Assembly (NCBI RefSeq): GCF_000744705.1
Contig: NZ_JQML01000001.1
Span: forward strand, 310,001 to 374,000
Reading direction: 5' to 3'
Source of the DNA: Streptacidiphilus albus JL83
Lineage (GTDB): Bacteria; Actinomycetota; Actinomycetes; Streptomycetales; Streptomycetaceae
Length of the DNA: 64,000 nucleotides
Shown here: in pieces, positions 32,644 to 43,843 of the stretch
Layout: every line of letters starts with the position of its first letter
Numbering within the stretch: position 1 is the stretch's first letter
Position numbers and translations under genes: made by a program
The notes under the pieces: generated by a model
What the model was told of the DNA's origin: nothing
Database searches by the model: none
Seen by the model: the letters and a program-made list of their open reading frames with translations, nothing else

Positions 32644-35600
32644 TCAGGAGAGGACCTCGAACTCGGCGACCTGGGCGCCGTTCTGGACGCTGTTGGCGCT
32701 GAAGTCCAGCTCGACGTACCGGTCGGCGGTGCCGGCCGGCAGGGTGATGGAGACGGTGTTGCCGGTGGCGGGGTTGAAGGTGTAGGTCGCCGGGCCCACC
32801 AGGGTGGTGAAGCCGGTGCCGTTGGTGCTGCCCAGGACGGACAAGGTCTGGGTGCGGGTGTTCCAGTCGGTGGCCGGTGGCAGGTCGACCACCACCGAGG
32901 ACAGCGACTGCGCGGCGCCGAGGTCGACCGTGAGGGTGGTCGGCCAGACGCCGTCGGTGCCCTCCCAGTAGCTGCTGGTGTTGCCGTCGTCGGCGTTGCC
33001 GGCCGGGTAGCCGGGGGTGCTGCTGCTGGCACTGACCGGCCGGTCCAGGGCCAGGTTGACCGGGCTGCCGCTGCTCCCGGTCCCGGACAGGGCGACGCTC
33101 AGGGGTCCGTTCGCGGCGCCGCCGACCACCACCAGGCTCGCCGAGGCCGCACCGGTCGCGGTCGGGGCGAAGGCGACCGCCACCGTGCACGAGGCGCCGG
33201 CGGCCAGGCTGCTGCCGCAGGTGTTGGTCTCGCCGAACGGTGCACCGGCACTGATCGAGGAGATCGCCGCCGCCACGGTCCCGGTGTCGGTGACCGTCAC
33301 CGACTGCGCCGCCGTGGTCGAACCCACCGTCTCGCTGCCGAACGAGAGCGAGCTCGGCGACGCGCTCAGCGTCGCGGTGCCCGGGCTGCCGCCGCCGGTC
33401 CCCGGGAAGACCTCGAACTCCGACACCTGCGCCGCGCTCCACCCGGTGTTCGCGGTGAACGAGAGCTCCAGGTACTTGTCGTTCGTGCCCTGGGGCAGGC
33501 CGAACGACACCGTGTTGCCCGTCGCCGGGTTGAAGGTGTAGTTCGCGGAGGGAACCAGCGTGCTGTACGTGGTGCCGTCGGCCGAGCCGAGCACCGACAG
33601 GGTCTCGGTGCGGGTCGCCCACGCGGTGGACGGCGGCAGCGTCAGCGTCACCGAGCCCAGCGGGTACGACTGGCCCAGGTCGGCGGTCAGGGTCTGCGGA
33701 TAGGCCGCCCCGTCCAGGCTCTCCCAGTACGTGCCGGTGTTCCCGTCGTTGGCGTCGCTCGCCGGGTACCCGGCGGCGGCGCTGCTCGCGGTCATCGTCC
33801 CGGCCGCCGCGAGGTCGGTGCCCGGGCCGATGCCGTTGCCGGACAGCGACACCGTGGCCGGGCTGCCGTTCGCGTTGCTGGTGACGGTCAAGGCGCCCGG
33901 AGCGGCCCCGGCCGCGGTCGGGGTGAACCCCACGGTCACGGTGCAGGATCCGTTGACGGCGACGGTGGTGCAGTCGTTGGTCTCGGTGTAGGGGCCGGTC
34001 ACCGCGACGCCCGACACGGTCGCCGGTGCGGTGCCCGAGTTGCTCACCGTGACGGTCTGCGTCGGAGCGGCCGTGCCGACGACCTCGTTGGGGAAGCTCA
34101 GCGTGCCCGGGGCGGCGCTGAGCACCGGGCCCGGCGCGGTGCCGCTCCCGGAGGAGAAGGCCAGGTAGTGCAGGCTCCAGCCCGGGGCGTCCTGGTCGAG
34201 GACGAGGGTCTGCAGGCCCGCGGGCAGGGTGACGGTGTCGGAGACCGTGGCCCAGCTCTGCGGCCCGCCGGTGGCCGGGACCGCCTCCGCACCGGTGAGG
34301 GCGTTGCCTGCGGCATCGGTCAGGTGGAGGGCGTCGGAGACGCCGCTGGTCGAGGAGGTCCGGAAGTTGACGGTGTAGAGCCCGGCGGTGGCGACGTCGA
34401 CGGTGTATCTGAACCACTGGCCGGCGCCCGTCCAGGCCAGGTCGTCACCGCCCCCGGTGTCCGAGCTGGCCTCCAGGTCGACCCCGTCGGGCCGGTAGCC
34501 GTCGGCCGTGCCGTTGACCGAGCCGACGGTGTAGGCCACGCCCTGGCCGCCGCTGTCGTAGTTCGCCGCCTGCACGGTTCCCGGCACTGCGGCCGCGGTG
34601 CCGCCGTAGGGGCTCTCGGCCGTGGTGTTCTGCCAGCTGTTGCCGGTGGTCGTGGCGGTGAAGCCGGTGGACTCGTTGTCGTAGGCGGTCGTTCCCGGGG
34701 CCAGGCCGGTGACCGAGTTCCCGGTGATGACAGCGTTGCCGGTGGGGGCCGGGTAGTACTGGGGGGAGATCACGACTCCGTCGCGCCACGGGTCGACCAC
34801 CTGGTTGGCGGCCAGGGTGGTGTCGGTGGAGGTGGAGAAGTCGATGCCGTCGTAGACCGGGTCGACCACGGTGTTGCCGGTCACGTCGGCGTCGGTGACG
34901 GTGCCCACGTTCTGGCCGTCGCCGCCGTTGCCGATCTGCAGTGCGGGCTGGCCCTGGAAGTAGGCGTTGCCGCCGGAGCGCACGATCACGTTGCCGGAGA
35001 CCGTGGCGCCGAGCAGGTCGCTGCCGTTGACCCCGAAGCGGCCGATCCCCAGGCCGATGTAGCGGGCGGTGTCGGCGATGTAGTTGTCCTCGACCACGTG
35101 TCCGCTGCCGCCGTAGACGCCGATGCCCTTGCCGCCCCACGCCCCGAGCAGGGTGTTGTGGGTCATGGTGATGTCGGACATCGCGGTGTAGTCGGTCGAG
35201 CCGTTGTAGGCCACCGAGTTGATGGCCATGGCGTCGTCCCCGGTGCCGCGGATGAAGTTGTCGGTCACCTTGATGTCACTGCCGGTGGTGCCGGTCAGCG
35301 AGACGTTGTTGATGTTGCACCCGTCGGCCCAGATCGAGGTGAAGAAGTTGCCCGCCACCGTGCCGCCGGTGCCGGAGGCCCAGAGGCTGGACTCGACGTG
35401 CTGGACCCACATGGACTCGATCGACCAGTCGCTGCCGGTGGTGTCCTCGGCCCCGCCGCCGCCGTCGACCTCGGCGCGGCTCAGCGCGTCGGAGTCGATG
35501 TGGAAGCTCTGCAGGTGGCAGGAGGTGCACTGGAACGCGGAGCCCAGCGCCACGCTGTTGGGCAGCGGGACGTCGCGGTAGATCTCGCTGTACAGGTAGC

Positions 35601-36552
35601 CCGCCCCCTCCACCGTCACGTTGTCCACCACGATGCTCGCGGTGCCGGTCAGGTAGAACGTGCCCTGCGGGATCCACAGGATCTCGTGGTCCGCCGCCGC
35701 CTCGTTGACGCAGTTCTGGATGTCGGCGGTGCTGTCGACCGCGCCGGGCGCGGCCGTGCCGTTGGTCGGGGTGTCGTCGGGGACCGCGCCGCAGCTGGTG
35801 ATGGAGATGGAGTTCGCCGGCTGGGCGGCCGGGGCGGGCGCGTCGAACAGGTCGATCGAGTTGATCCAGTAGGACCCGGCGGTGTTGGACGAGTCCTCCT
35901 GGAGGCCGAAGGTCGCGCCCGGCGGGATCGGGGTGCCGGTGACGAAGGCGTGGAATTCGTCCCAGAAGTCGCGCGGGCTGCCGTCGGCGGGGTTCTGGTC
36001 GCTGCCGTTGTAGTTGTCGTCGCCCTCGTACTGCCAGCTCTGGATCGAGTTCAGGGCCAGGGCCTGCCGGAACACCCCGTTGACGTAGAAGTCCAGCGTG
36101 TTGGTGAGCCCTCCGCCGGTGGCGGAGTCCGGGACGGAGGCGCGCACGTTGATGAAGCTGATCGGCTGACCGGTGTCGTTGGTCCACTGAACGGACTGGC
36201 CGGTGCCGGTCAGTTGGACGTAGGCGTGGCCGGTGGCCTCCCCCTGCGGGCTGTCGTACTCGGAGGTGGGCGCCGAGGTCAGTGACACCACGCCGGCCCC
36301 GCCGCCCAGCGCGCCCTCCGGCGCCTGGTAGGTGGTGAACGGCGTGGTCGCGCCGGCCACGCTCGGCGAGGGGGTGCCCGGCGCCTGGTACGCGGTGGCG
36401 GTGGAGGGGGCAGCCGCCACCGCGGCCGACGCCGGCAGGACCGCCAGCATCAGGCCGGCGACGGCGGTGGCCGCCGCGGTGCACATGGCTAACAGCCTGC
36501 GCGGGCGGCGGCGGGAGGGGAGCGGCTGCACGGTCGGGGCAGAGTGTCTCAT
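32644..36552 (-). CDS. Secreted multidomain glycan hydrolase, GH87 (mycodextranase/alpha-1,3-glucanase)-like
   Basis: A 1302-residue exported protein. Order: signal peptide 1-43; beta-sandwich (about 60-240); right-handed parallel beta-helix (about 255-640) with WADGCNINN near 409 and GTGDDAMAINS near 437, the placing and form of the acidic residues in GH87 alpha-1,3-glucanases; CBM6-like module (about 654-800, VQAANYDSGGQGVAY, GQWFRYTVDVATAGLYTV); choice-of-anchor-D Ig module (about 807-905); F5/8-type C module (911-1047); a second Ig module (1054-1157) and a second F5/8-type C module (1164-1302). Likely degrades alpha-glucan of fungal walls or dental-type glucans outside the cell. ATG 36552 has AGGGAG ahead. 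Confidence 0.78.
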   Translation of the reverse strand: MRHSAPTVQPLPSRRRPRRLLAMCTAAATAVAGLMLAVLPASAAVAAAPSTATAYQAPGTPSPSVAGATTPFTTYQAPEGALGGGAGVVSLTSAPTSEYDSPQGEATGHAYVQLTGTGQSVQWTNDTGQPISFINVRASVPDSATGGGLTNTLDFYVNGVFRQALALNSIQSWQYEGDDNYNGSDQNPADGSPRDFWDEFHAFVTGTPIPPGATFGLQEDSSNTAGSYWINSIDLFDAPAPAAQPANSISITSCGAVPDDTPTNGTAAPGAVDSTADIQNCVNEAAADHEILWIPQGTFYLTGTASIVVDNVTVEGAGYLYSEIYRDVPLPNSVALGSAFQCTSCHLQSFHIDSDALSRAEVDGGGGAEDTTGSDWSIESMWVQHVESSLWASGTGGTVAGNFFTSIWADGCNINNVSLTGTTGSDIKVTDNFIRGTGDDAMAINSVAYNGSTDYTAMSDITMTHNTLLGAWGGKGIGVYGGSGHVVEDNYIADTARYIGLGIGRFGVNGSDLLGATVSGNVIVRSGGNAYFQGQPALQIGNGGDGQNVGTVTDADVTGNTVVDPVYDGIDFSTSTDTTLAANQVVDPWRDGVVISPQYYPAPTGNAVITGNSVTGLAPGTTAYDNESTGFTATTTGNSWQNTTAESPYGGTAAAVPGTVQAANYDSGGQGVAYTVGSVNGTADGYRPDGVDLEASSDTGGGDDLAWTGAGQWFRYTVDVATAGLYTVNFRTSSTSGVSDALHLTDAAGNALTGAEAVPATGGPQSWATVSDTVTLPAGLQTLVLDQDAPGWSLHYLAFSSGSGTAPGPVLSAAPGTLSFPNEVVGTAAPTQTVTVSNSGTAPATVSGVAVTGPYTETNDCTTVAVNGSCTVTVGFTPTAAGAAPGALTVTSNANGSPATVSLSGNGIGPGTDLAAAGTMTASSAAAGYPASDANDGNTGTYWESLDGAAYPQTLTADLGQSYPLGSVTLTLPPSTAWATRTETLSVLGSADGTTYSTLVPSANYTFNPATGNTVSFGLPQGTNDKYLELSFTANTGWSAAQVSEFEVFPGTGGGSPGTATLSASPSSLSFGSETVGSTTAAQSVTVTDTGTVAAAISSISAGAPFGETNTCGSSLAAGASCTVAVAFAPTATGAASASLVVVGGAANGPLSVALSGTGSSGSPVNLALDRPVSASSSTPGYPAGNADDGNTSSYWEGTDGVWPTTLTVDLGAAQSLSSVVVDLPPATDWNTRTQTLSVLGSTNGTGFTTLVGPATYTFNPATGNTVSITLPAGTADRYVELDFSANSVQNGAQVAEFEVLS

Positions 36553-36927
36553 CGGTCTCCCTGGTTGACGTCGTGCCGAACCTCGACCGCGGCAACCGCG
36601 CTGCGGCGCCTGGAGGGGCCGGTGGGTTCGATTGGTGTGCAGAGAGTAGGACCAGGGACACATCGCCGCAATAGTTGCAGATAAGTTACTCAATATTGAT
36701 GTGAGGTACTGCAAAAAACCGACAGCGACTCCCCCCGCCGGCCTGCTCGAACCGACGCGGCCGAGCACCCGGCCGGCCGGCCGGCGGGGCCGCAGTGGGT
36801 AATCCCCGCACCCGAGCCGCGGCGGGTCGGTTACCCTCAGAACCTCTGGTGAGCCGGGAAGTCTGGTCGGCGGCGCGCGACAGCCCCCGAGGGGCGGCGC
36901 GTCCGTTCGCCTGCCCCGGGAGTCCTG
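36553..36927. promoter_or_regulatory. Divergent intergenic region with AT-rich promoter segment and structured leader
   Basis: 375 bases between the glucanase-like and DUF2254 genes. The part nearest the glucanase gene (36650-36715) is unusually AT-rich (CAATATTGA, TAAGTTACT, CAAAAAA) and probably holds its promoter. Next comes a long hairpin: CCCCGCCGGCC (36733-36743) and TGCTCG (36744-36749) pair with CGAGCA (36762-36767) and GGCCGGCGGGG (36779-36789). The last 120 bases form the candidate leader RNA listed separately. Confidence 0.55.
36810..36927 (+). ncRNA. Candidate structured 5' leader of DUF2254 gene
   Basis: The stretch before ATG 36928 holds nested complementary segments: CTCA/TGAG enclosing CAGA/TCTG (36835-36853), GCCG/CGGC around GGGAAGTCTGGT (36853-36871), and GCCCC/GGGGC with a three-base loop at about 36883-36895 inside a GCGCG/CGCGT stem. 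The core CTCTGGTGAGCCGGGAAG is, from memory, a recurring block upstream of actinobacterial membrane transport genes, but I cannot verify that or name an Rfam family. It could be a riboswitch or attenuator. Confidence 0.35.
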
Positions 36928-39813
<2,886 letters not shown>

Positions 39814-39822
39814 GCCCACATA

Positions 39823-39842
39823 TTAATACTGGGCATTATTAA
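39823..39842. promoter_or_regulatory. Palindromic operator upstream of tetR-HSD operon
   Basis: TTAATA and TATTAA flank CTGGGCAT, ten bases upstream of the TetR start codon. It is one of very few AT-rich palindromes in the window and fits an autoregulatory TetR operator. Confidence 0.5.
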
Positions 39843-39932
39843 CCACAAGCGACCGAGGGACGCTTGGCGGGCCGTCGGCCGGGGAATGGCATCGGGGTCA
39901 TGACAATCGGTGGATGGTGCGGAGGTCTTTCG

Positions 39933-40640
39933 ATGGCGTTCGGAAAATGGGTTTCCCTCGCGGCGGCGGCATCGCTGGTACTGGGCCTGGCAGGAGCGGC
40001 GCAGGCCAGCAGCATCGGCCCGCACGGCAGCAAGGCGGCCCGGACGGTCAGGGTCTCGGCGGCGGCGCCCACCGGATGCGGCTTCGTCGCCTCGGTGCCC
40101 GCCGACCGGTTCAAGGGCGTCCCGGTGTTCAACGCGGCCGAGGCCGCCAAGCCCTACACCGTGAAGCTGCACACGGACCAGGGGCTGATCGCCTTCCAGG
40201 CGCTGACCGCCGCCGCCCCGTGCACGACCTTCTCCTTCAAGTTCCTGGCGTCGCAGCAGTACTTCAACCGCACCCACTGCCACCGGCTCACCACCCAGGG
40301 CATCTTCGTCCTGCAGTGCGGAGACCCCACCGGCACCGGCAGCGGCGGCCCCGGCTACTCGTTCAACGACGAGAACCTGACCGGTGCGACCTACCCGGCC
40401 GGCACGGTGGCGATGGCCAACGCCGGCCCCAACACCAATGGCAGCCAGTTCTTCTTCGTCTGGAAGGACACCACGCTGCCGCCCGACTACACCCCCTTCG
40501 GCCGGGTGACCCAGGGCATGGCCGTGCTGGAGAAGATAGCCGCGGCCGGTGACGACTCCCAGAACGGCCCGGGCGACGGCTTCCCGACCCTGCCGGTGGA
40601 CATCAGCAGCGTGACCGTCAACAGCGCCGGCAGCCGGTAG
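39933..40640 (+). CDS. Secreted cyclophilin-type peptidyl-prolyl isomerase
   Basis: A 235-residue exported protein: signal peptide 1-25 (GKWVSLAAAASLVLGLAGA, cut after AQA), then a cyclophilin domain from about 75 with FNRTHCHRLTTQGIFVLQCGDPTGTG, GPGYSFNDENL, TVAMANAGPNTNGSQFFFVWKD and FGRVTQGMAVLEKI. The catalytic region (F-N-R-T-x-x-H-R, the usual FHR) and the GSQFF block are present. Assists folding of exported proteins. ATG 39933 is chosen for the GGAGG eight bases before it; it is preceded by 91 bases that contain the TetR operator on the other side. Confidence 0.88.
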   Translation: MAFGKWVSLAAAASLVLGLAGAAQASSIGPHGSKAARTVRVSAAAPTGCGFVASVPADRFKGVPVFNAAEAAKPYTVKLHTDQGLIAFQALTAAAPCTTFSFKFLASQQYFNRTHCHRLTTQGIFVLQCGDPTGTGSGGPGYSFNDENLTGATYPAGTVAMANAGPNTNGSQFFFVWKDTTLPPDYTPFGRVTQGMAVLEKIAAAGDDSQNGPGDGFPTLPVDISSVTVNSAGSR

Positions 40641-41030
40641 CCCTCCACGGAGCCCGGCCCTCGTGTTTCCATGGTGGAAGCTCCGGAGTTCCCACCATGG
40701 AAACCAATGGGTCGATCAGCGTGGCCGAGGCATCCGCCGCACCGACCTCGGCGAAACGGCGCCAGGTGCGCGTGGTAGCCCGGTGCGGCGGAGCCATCGG
40801 CCGGATCGAAATCGATGCCGCCGGCCCCGGACTCATATCCCACCGCCCGCCCGGGAGTTATCGCACTTCACGAGGGCCTTTGTGCCCACGAATTCGGAAA
40901 CGGTTCACGGACCCGACCGCTCCCCGTCGCCGGGCGGGCGTCGCACCTCCGGACCTGCGGGTGACGCTGTGTCGGAGCTCCCAGCTCGGGGAGATTGAGC
41001 CGGAGGACGGCGCGACGGTACGCTCCGCGA
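40641..41030. other. Gene-free interval with terminator hairpin
   Basis: 390 bases between the cyclophilin and glutamate-synthase-like genes. It holds the long hairpin at 40665-40704. An open frame from 40697 (with VRVVARCGGAIGRIEID) has no ribosome site and runs into the next gene, so it is not called. The final 100 bases probably contain the promoter of the flavoprotein gene, but no clear -10/-35 pair is seen. Confidence 0.5.
40665..40704. terminator. Long near-perfect hairpin after cyclophilin gene
   Basis: GTTTCCATGGTGG (40665-40677) pairs with CCACCATGGAAAC (40692-40704); the loop region contains the palindrome CTCCGGAG and AA/TT, so pairing can extend further with one bulged C. It begins 24 bases past the stop. 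Confidence 0.65.
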
Positions 41031-42614
41031 ATGATCAGAACTGCAGTAATCGCCTTCATCGGGGCGCTCGCGGTCGGCTCCGCCGCCGCGGCCCTGGCCG
41101 TGTCCCCCTGGTGGTGGCTGGCCGCCGCCCTGCTCGCGGCAGTGGCAGGGCTCGGAACCTACGATCTCCTGCAGAAGCGGCACTCCATCCTCCGCAATTA
41201 TCCGGTGCTCGGGCATATACGCTTCATGCTGGAGTCGATCCGACCCGAATTGCAGCAGTATTTCATTGAGCGCAATTTCGACGGGCGTCCCTTCGACCGG
41301 GATGTGCGCAGCCTCGTCTACCAGCGGGCCAAGGGGGAAGAGGCGGAGCTCGCCTTCGGTACCGAGCGGAACGTCTATGAAGAGGGCTACGAGTACTTCG
41401 AGGCGTCGATGCGGCCGCAGCCGGTGGCGGCCGAGCAGCCCCGGGTCCGCATCGGTGGACCGGACTGCACCAAGCCCTACGACATGGCGCTGCTCAACGT
41501 CTCGGCGATGAGCTTCGGCTCGCTGTCCGCCAACGCCATTCTCGCGCTCAACCGCGGCGCCGCCCTCGGCGGCTTCGCCCACGACACCGGCGAGGGCGGC
41601 CTCTCCGAGTACCACCTGCGCCACGGCGGCGACCTGGTCTGGGAGATCGGCACCGGATACTTCGGCTGCCGCACCGACGACGGCCGCTTCGACCGGGACC
41701 GGTTCGCCGAGAAGGCCGCGCACGACAGCGTGAAGTGCGTGTCGCTGAAGCTCTCGCAGGGCGCCAAGCCCGGCATCGGCGGCGTGCTGCCCGGTGAGAA
41801 GGTCACCGCCGAGATAGCCCGGGTGCGCGAGGTGCCCCAGGGCAAGACCGTGATCTCGCCCCCGTACCACCAGGTCTTCAGCACGCCCAGGGAACTGGTC
41901 CGGTTCATCGCCGAAATGCGCGAACTGTCCGGCGGCAAGCCGGTCGGCTTCAAGCTGTGCGTCGGCTCCCGGCGGGAGTTCCTGGCGGTGTGCAAGGCGA
42001 TGATCGAGGAGAACACCACCCCGGACTTCATCATCGTCGACGGCTCGGAGGGCGGCACCGGAGCCGCTCCGCTGGAGTTCGCCGACCACCTCGGCAGCCC
42101 GCTCACCGAGGGGCTGACCACCGTCCACAACGCCCTGGTCGGCACCGGCCTGCGGGACCGGATCAAGATCGGCGCCAGTGGCAAGGTGGCCACCGGGGCC
42201 GACATCGTCAAGCGGATGGTGCAGGGCGCCGACTTCACCAACTCGGCCCGCGCGATGATGTTCGCCATCGGCTGCATCCAGGCGCAGAGCTGCCACACCA
42301 ACACCTGCCCGGTCGGCGTGGCCACCCAGGACCAGCGCCGTGCCCGCGCGCTGAACGTCGACGACAAGTCGTCCCGGGTCCACCACTTCCAGTCCGGCAC
42401 GGTGAAGAGCGCCCAGCAGATCATCGCCTCGCTGGGGGTGAACAGCCCTGCCGAGCTGCGCCCGGCCATGCTCCGCCGCCGCGTGGACCCGGTCACCGTG
42501 CAGTCCTACGCCGACCTCTACGAGTGGCTGACCCCCGGCCAGTTGCTGATCGAGCCGCCCGAGTCCTGGGCCGCGGACTGGAAGGCCGCCGACCCCGAGC
42601 GGTTCTCGGTCTGA
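41031..42614 (+). CDS. FMN-binding glutamate synthase-like protein (GltB2-type)
   Basis: A 527-residue protein with two N-terminal membrane helices (TAVIAFIGALAVGSAAAALAV, PWWWLAAALLAAVAGLG) followed by a glutamate-synthase alpha-subunit-like TIM barrel. FMN and substrate regions: NVSAMSFGSLSANAILALNRGA, GEGGLSEYH, IVDGSEGGTGAAPLEF, IKIGASGKVATG. The iron-sulfur Cys set is seen as CIQAQSCHTNTCPVGVATQ. It lacks the glutaminase domain, so it cannot use glutamine alone; membrane-anchored relatives have unknown donors or are methylglutamate-synthase-like. ATG 41031 used. Ends with a strong terminator. Confidence 0.85.
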   Translation: MIRTAVIAFIGALAVGSAAAALAVSPWWWLAAALLAAVAGLGTYDLLQKRHSILRNYPVLGHIRFMLESIRPELQQYFIERNFDGRPFDRDVRSLVYQRAKGEEAELAFGTERNVYEEGYEYFEASMRPQPVAAEQPRVRIGGPDCTKPYDMALLNVSAMSFGSLSANAILALNRGAALGGFAHDTGEGGLSEYHLRHGGDLVWEIGTGYFGCRTDDGRFDRDRFAEKAAHDSVKCVSLKLSQGAKPGIGGVLPGEKVTAEIARVREVPQGKTVISPPYHQVFSTPRELVRFIAEMRELSGGKPVGFKLCVGSRREFLAVCKAMIEENTTPDFIIVDGSEGGTGAAPLEFADHLGSPLTEGLTTVHNALVGTGLRDRIKIGASGKVATGADIVKRMVQGADFTNSARAMMFAIGCIQAQSCHTNTCPVGVATQDQRRARALNVDDKSSRVHHFQSGTVKSAQQIIASLGVNSPAELRPAMLRRRVDPVTVQSYADLYEWLTPGQLLIEPPESWAADWKAADPERFSV

Positions 42615-42969
42615 CCCCCTGCCGGTCCGGCGTCGACAGCGGCGCGAGGGTGCGCAGCGAGCAGTGCTGCTCGCTGCGCACGGCGGCCCCTCACCCGGGT
42701 CGCACCGCGAACGCCGAACGCGTGTTCAAGCAGTATCCGGCCGTAGCTTCCGGGGCCGTGACGGTGCGTCGTCGAATGGTCACGCAATTGCCCGGCGGGT
42801 CGCCGCGAATGGACAGCGGTCACCCCGGCGCCGCATTCACCGGAGCATCGGCGCCCGTCATCGGTTCGTCGTGGACGGCGATATCCCGGCGCCATTCCCC
42901 CGGCAATGGCAGGTTCATGGCGTCGGGCCTGCGGAATGAATGCGGGGGTGCGCGTCGGTCGGGCGCGGC
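42615..42969. other. Gene-free interval, convergent gene ends
   Basis: 355 bases between two convergent genes. It begins with the strong terminator hairpin at 42650-42681. The rest has no credible gene: open frames on both strands lack ribosome sites and family features. Slightly lower GC than the flanks around 42840-42950. Confidence 0.5.
42650..42681. terminator. Perfect 14-bp stem terminator
   Basis: GTGCGCAGCGAGCA, loop GTGC, TGCTCGCTGCGCAC, 35 bases beyond the flavoprotein stop. No T-run. Confidence 0.75.
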
Positions 42970-43335
42970 TCAGAGTTCGAGGCCGGCCTCGATGCCCTTC
43001 AGGGCGTGCCGGGCGAGGGCCAGGTTGCCCCGGGAACGGTCGAGCGCGAGGTAGAGGAAGAGCGAACTCTGACTGCGGCCCAGCGGGCGGATCAGGTGGT
43101 ACTGGGTGCCGAGCGTGATCAGGATGTCCTCGATGACGTCGTCTATCGCCAGTGTGGCCAGGGCGCGCAGCTTCGCCCGGACGACCTCGGTGTTGCCCGC
43201 CGCGGCGACCTCCAGGTCGAGGTGCTGCCCCCCGCCGAGGAATCCCAGCGCCATGCCGCTCTCGTAGTCGACGACGGCCACCCCGAGGGCGCCGTCGATG
43301 GCCATCGCTTCCTGGAGCGCGGACTGAATGTTCAT
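42970..43335 (-). CDS. Roadblock/LC7-like small protein
   Basis: A 121-residue protein: MNIQSALQEAMAIDGALGVAVVDYESGMALG, then GNTEVVRAKLRALATL, DDVIEDILITLGTQYHLIRPL and SSLFLYLALDRSRGNLALARH. This is the helix-five-strand arrangement of the roadblock/longin fold; LFLYLALDRSRGNLALAR matches a streptomycete subgroup. Such proteins bind small GTPases or polar scaffold proteins in bacteria (MglB type). ATG 43335 chosen, because the upstream extension is implausible; divergent to three related genes across 148 bases. Confidence 0.75.
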   Translation of the reverse strand: MNIQSALQEAMAIDGALGVAVVDYESGMALGFLGGGQHLDLEVAAAGNTEVVRAKLRALATLAIDDVIEDILITLGTQYHLIRPLGRSQSSLFLYLALDRSRGNLALARHALKGIEAGLEL

Positions 43336-43483
43336 GTGCTGTACTTCCTTCGAATGACTTCCCCGGCCGGAATCCCGCCGCGTGCACGGACAAAGTAGCA
43401 AACAGGCCGTCAACCACCGCCATGCGCGATCAATCTCCGCAATCAAGTAGGCTCGCTGACGTCAGGAAAGGAAAAGGACCCCG

Positions 43484-43843
43484 GTGCGCACACTCGACAC
43501 TTCCCTCTCCGACGTACTCGCTTCGCCGGGGACGATCGGTGTCCTCCTCGTCGACGCCGTCAGCGGCCTCACCTATGCCGCCGCCGGCGACCGCACGGCG
43601 GTCGGCTCCGGCGAGGCGCTCTCCGAGCTTGCCGAACTGGTCGCCGACGGGCTGCACCAGGCAGGCGCGGACGGAGAGTTGGAGAGCATCGTGGTCACCG
43701 GTCGGCGACGGCACCACATCGTCCAGGTGGTTCCCCGGCAGGGGGACCCGCTACTGCTGGCCGTCGTGGTCGACCGCGAGCGGACCAACCTGGCACTCGC
43801 GATGCGCGAGACCGCGACCCACGCAGAGAACCTGCTCGCATGA
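43484..43843 (+). CDS. Roadblock/longin-like small protein
   Basis: A 119-residue protein, MRTLDTSLSDVLASPGTIGVLLVDAVSGLTYAAAG, with SELAELVADGLHQAG, ESIVVTGRRRHHIVQVV and PLLLAVVVDRERTNLALAM. The final strand-helix resembles the divergent neighbour (DRSRGNLALAR), suggesting paralogy. GTG start with AAAGGAAAAGG ahead. The stop overlaps the next start (ATGA), so it is co-translated with the DUF4388-like gene. Confidence 0.7.
   Translation: MRTLDTSLSDVLASPGTIGVLLVDAVSGLTYAAAGDRTAVGSGEALSELAELVADGLHQAGADGELESIVVTGRRRHHIVQVVPRQGDPLLLAVVVDRERTNLALAMRETATHAENLLA

Noticed and set aside
32551-36285. Open frame of 1244 codons on the plus strand opposite the glucanase-like gene
   Set aside because: Val/Gly/Arg-rich translation without any family feature; shadow of the real minus-strand gene caused by high GC at third positions.
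40697-41269. Plus-strand frame starting METNGSISVAEASAAP
   Set aside because: Start lies inside the terminator hairpin, has no ribosome site and runs 240 bases into the flavoprotein gene.
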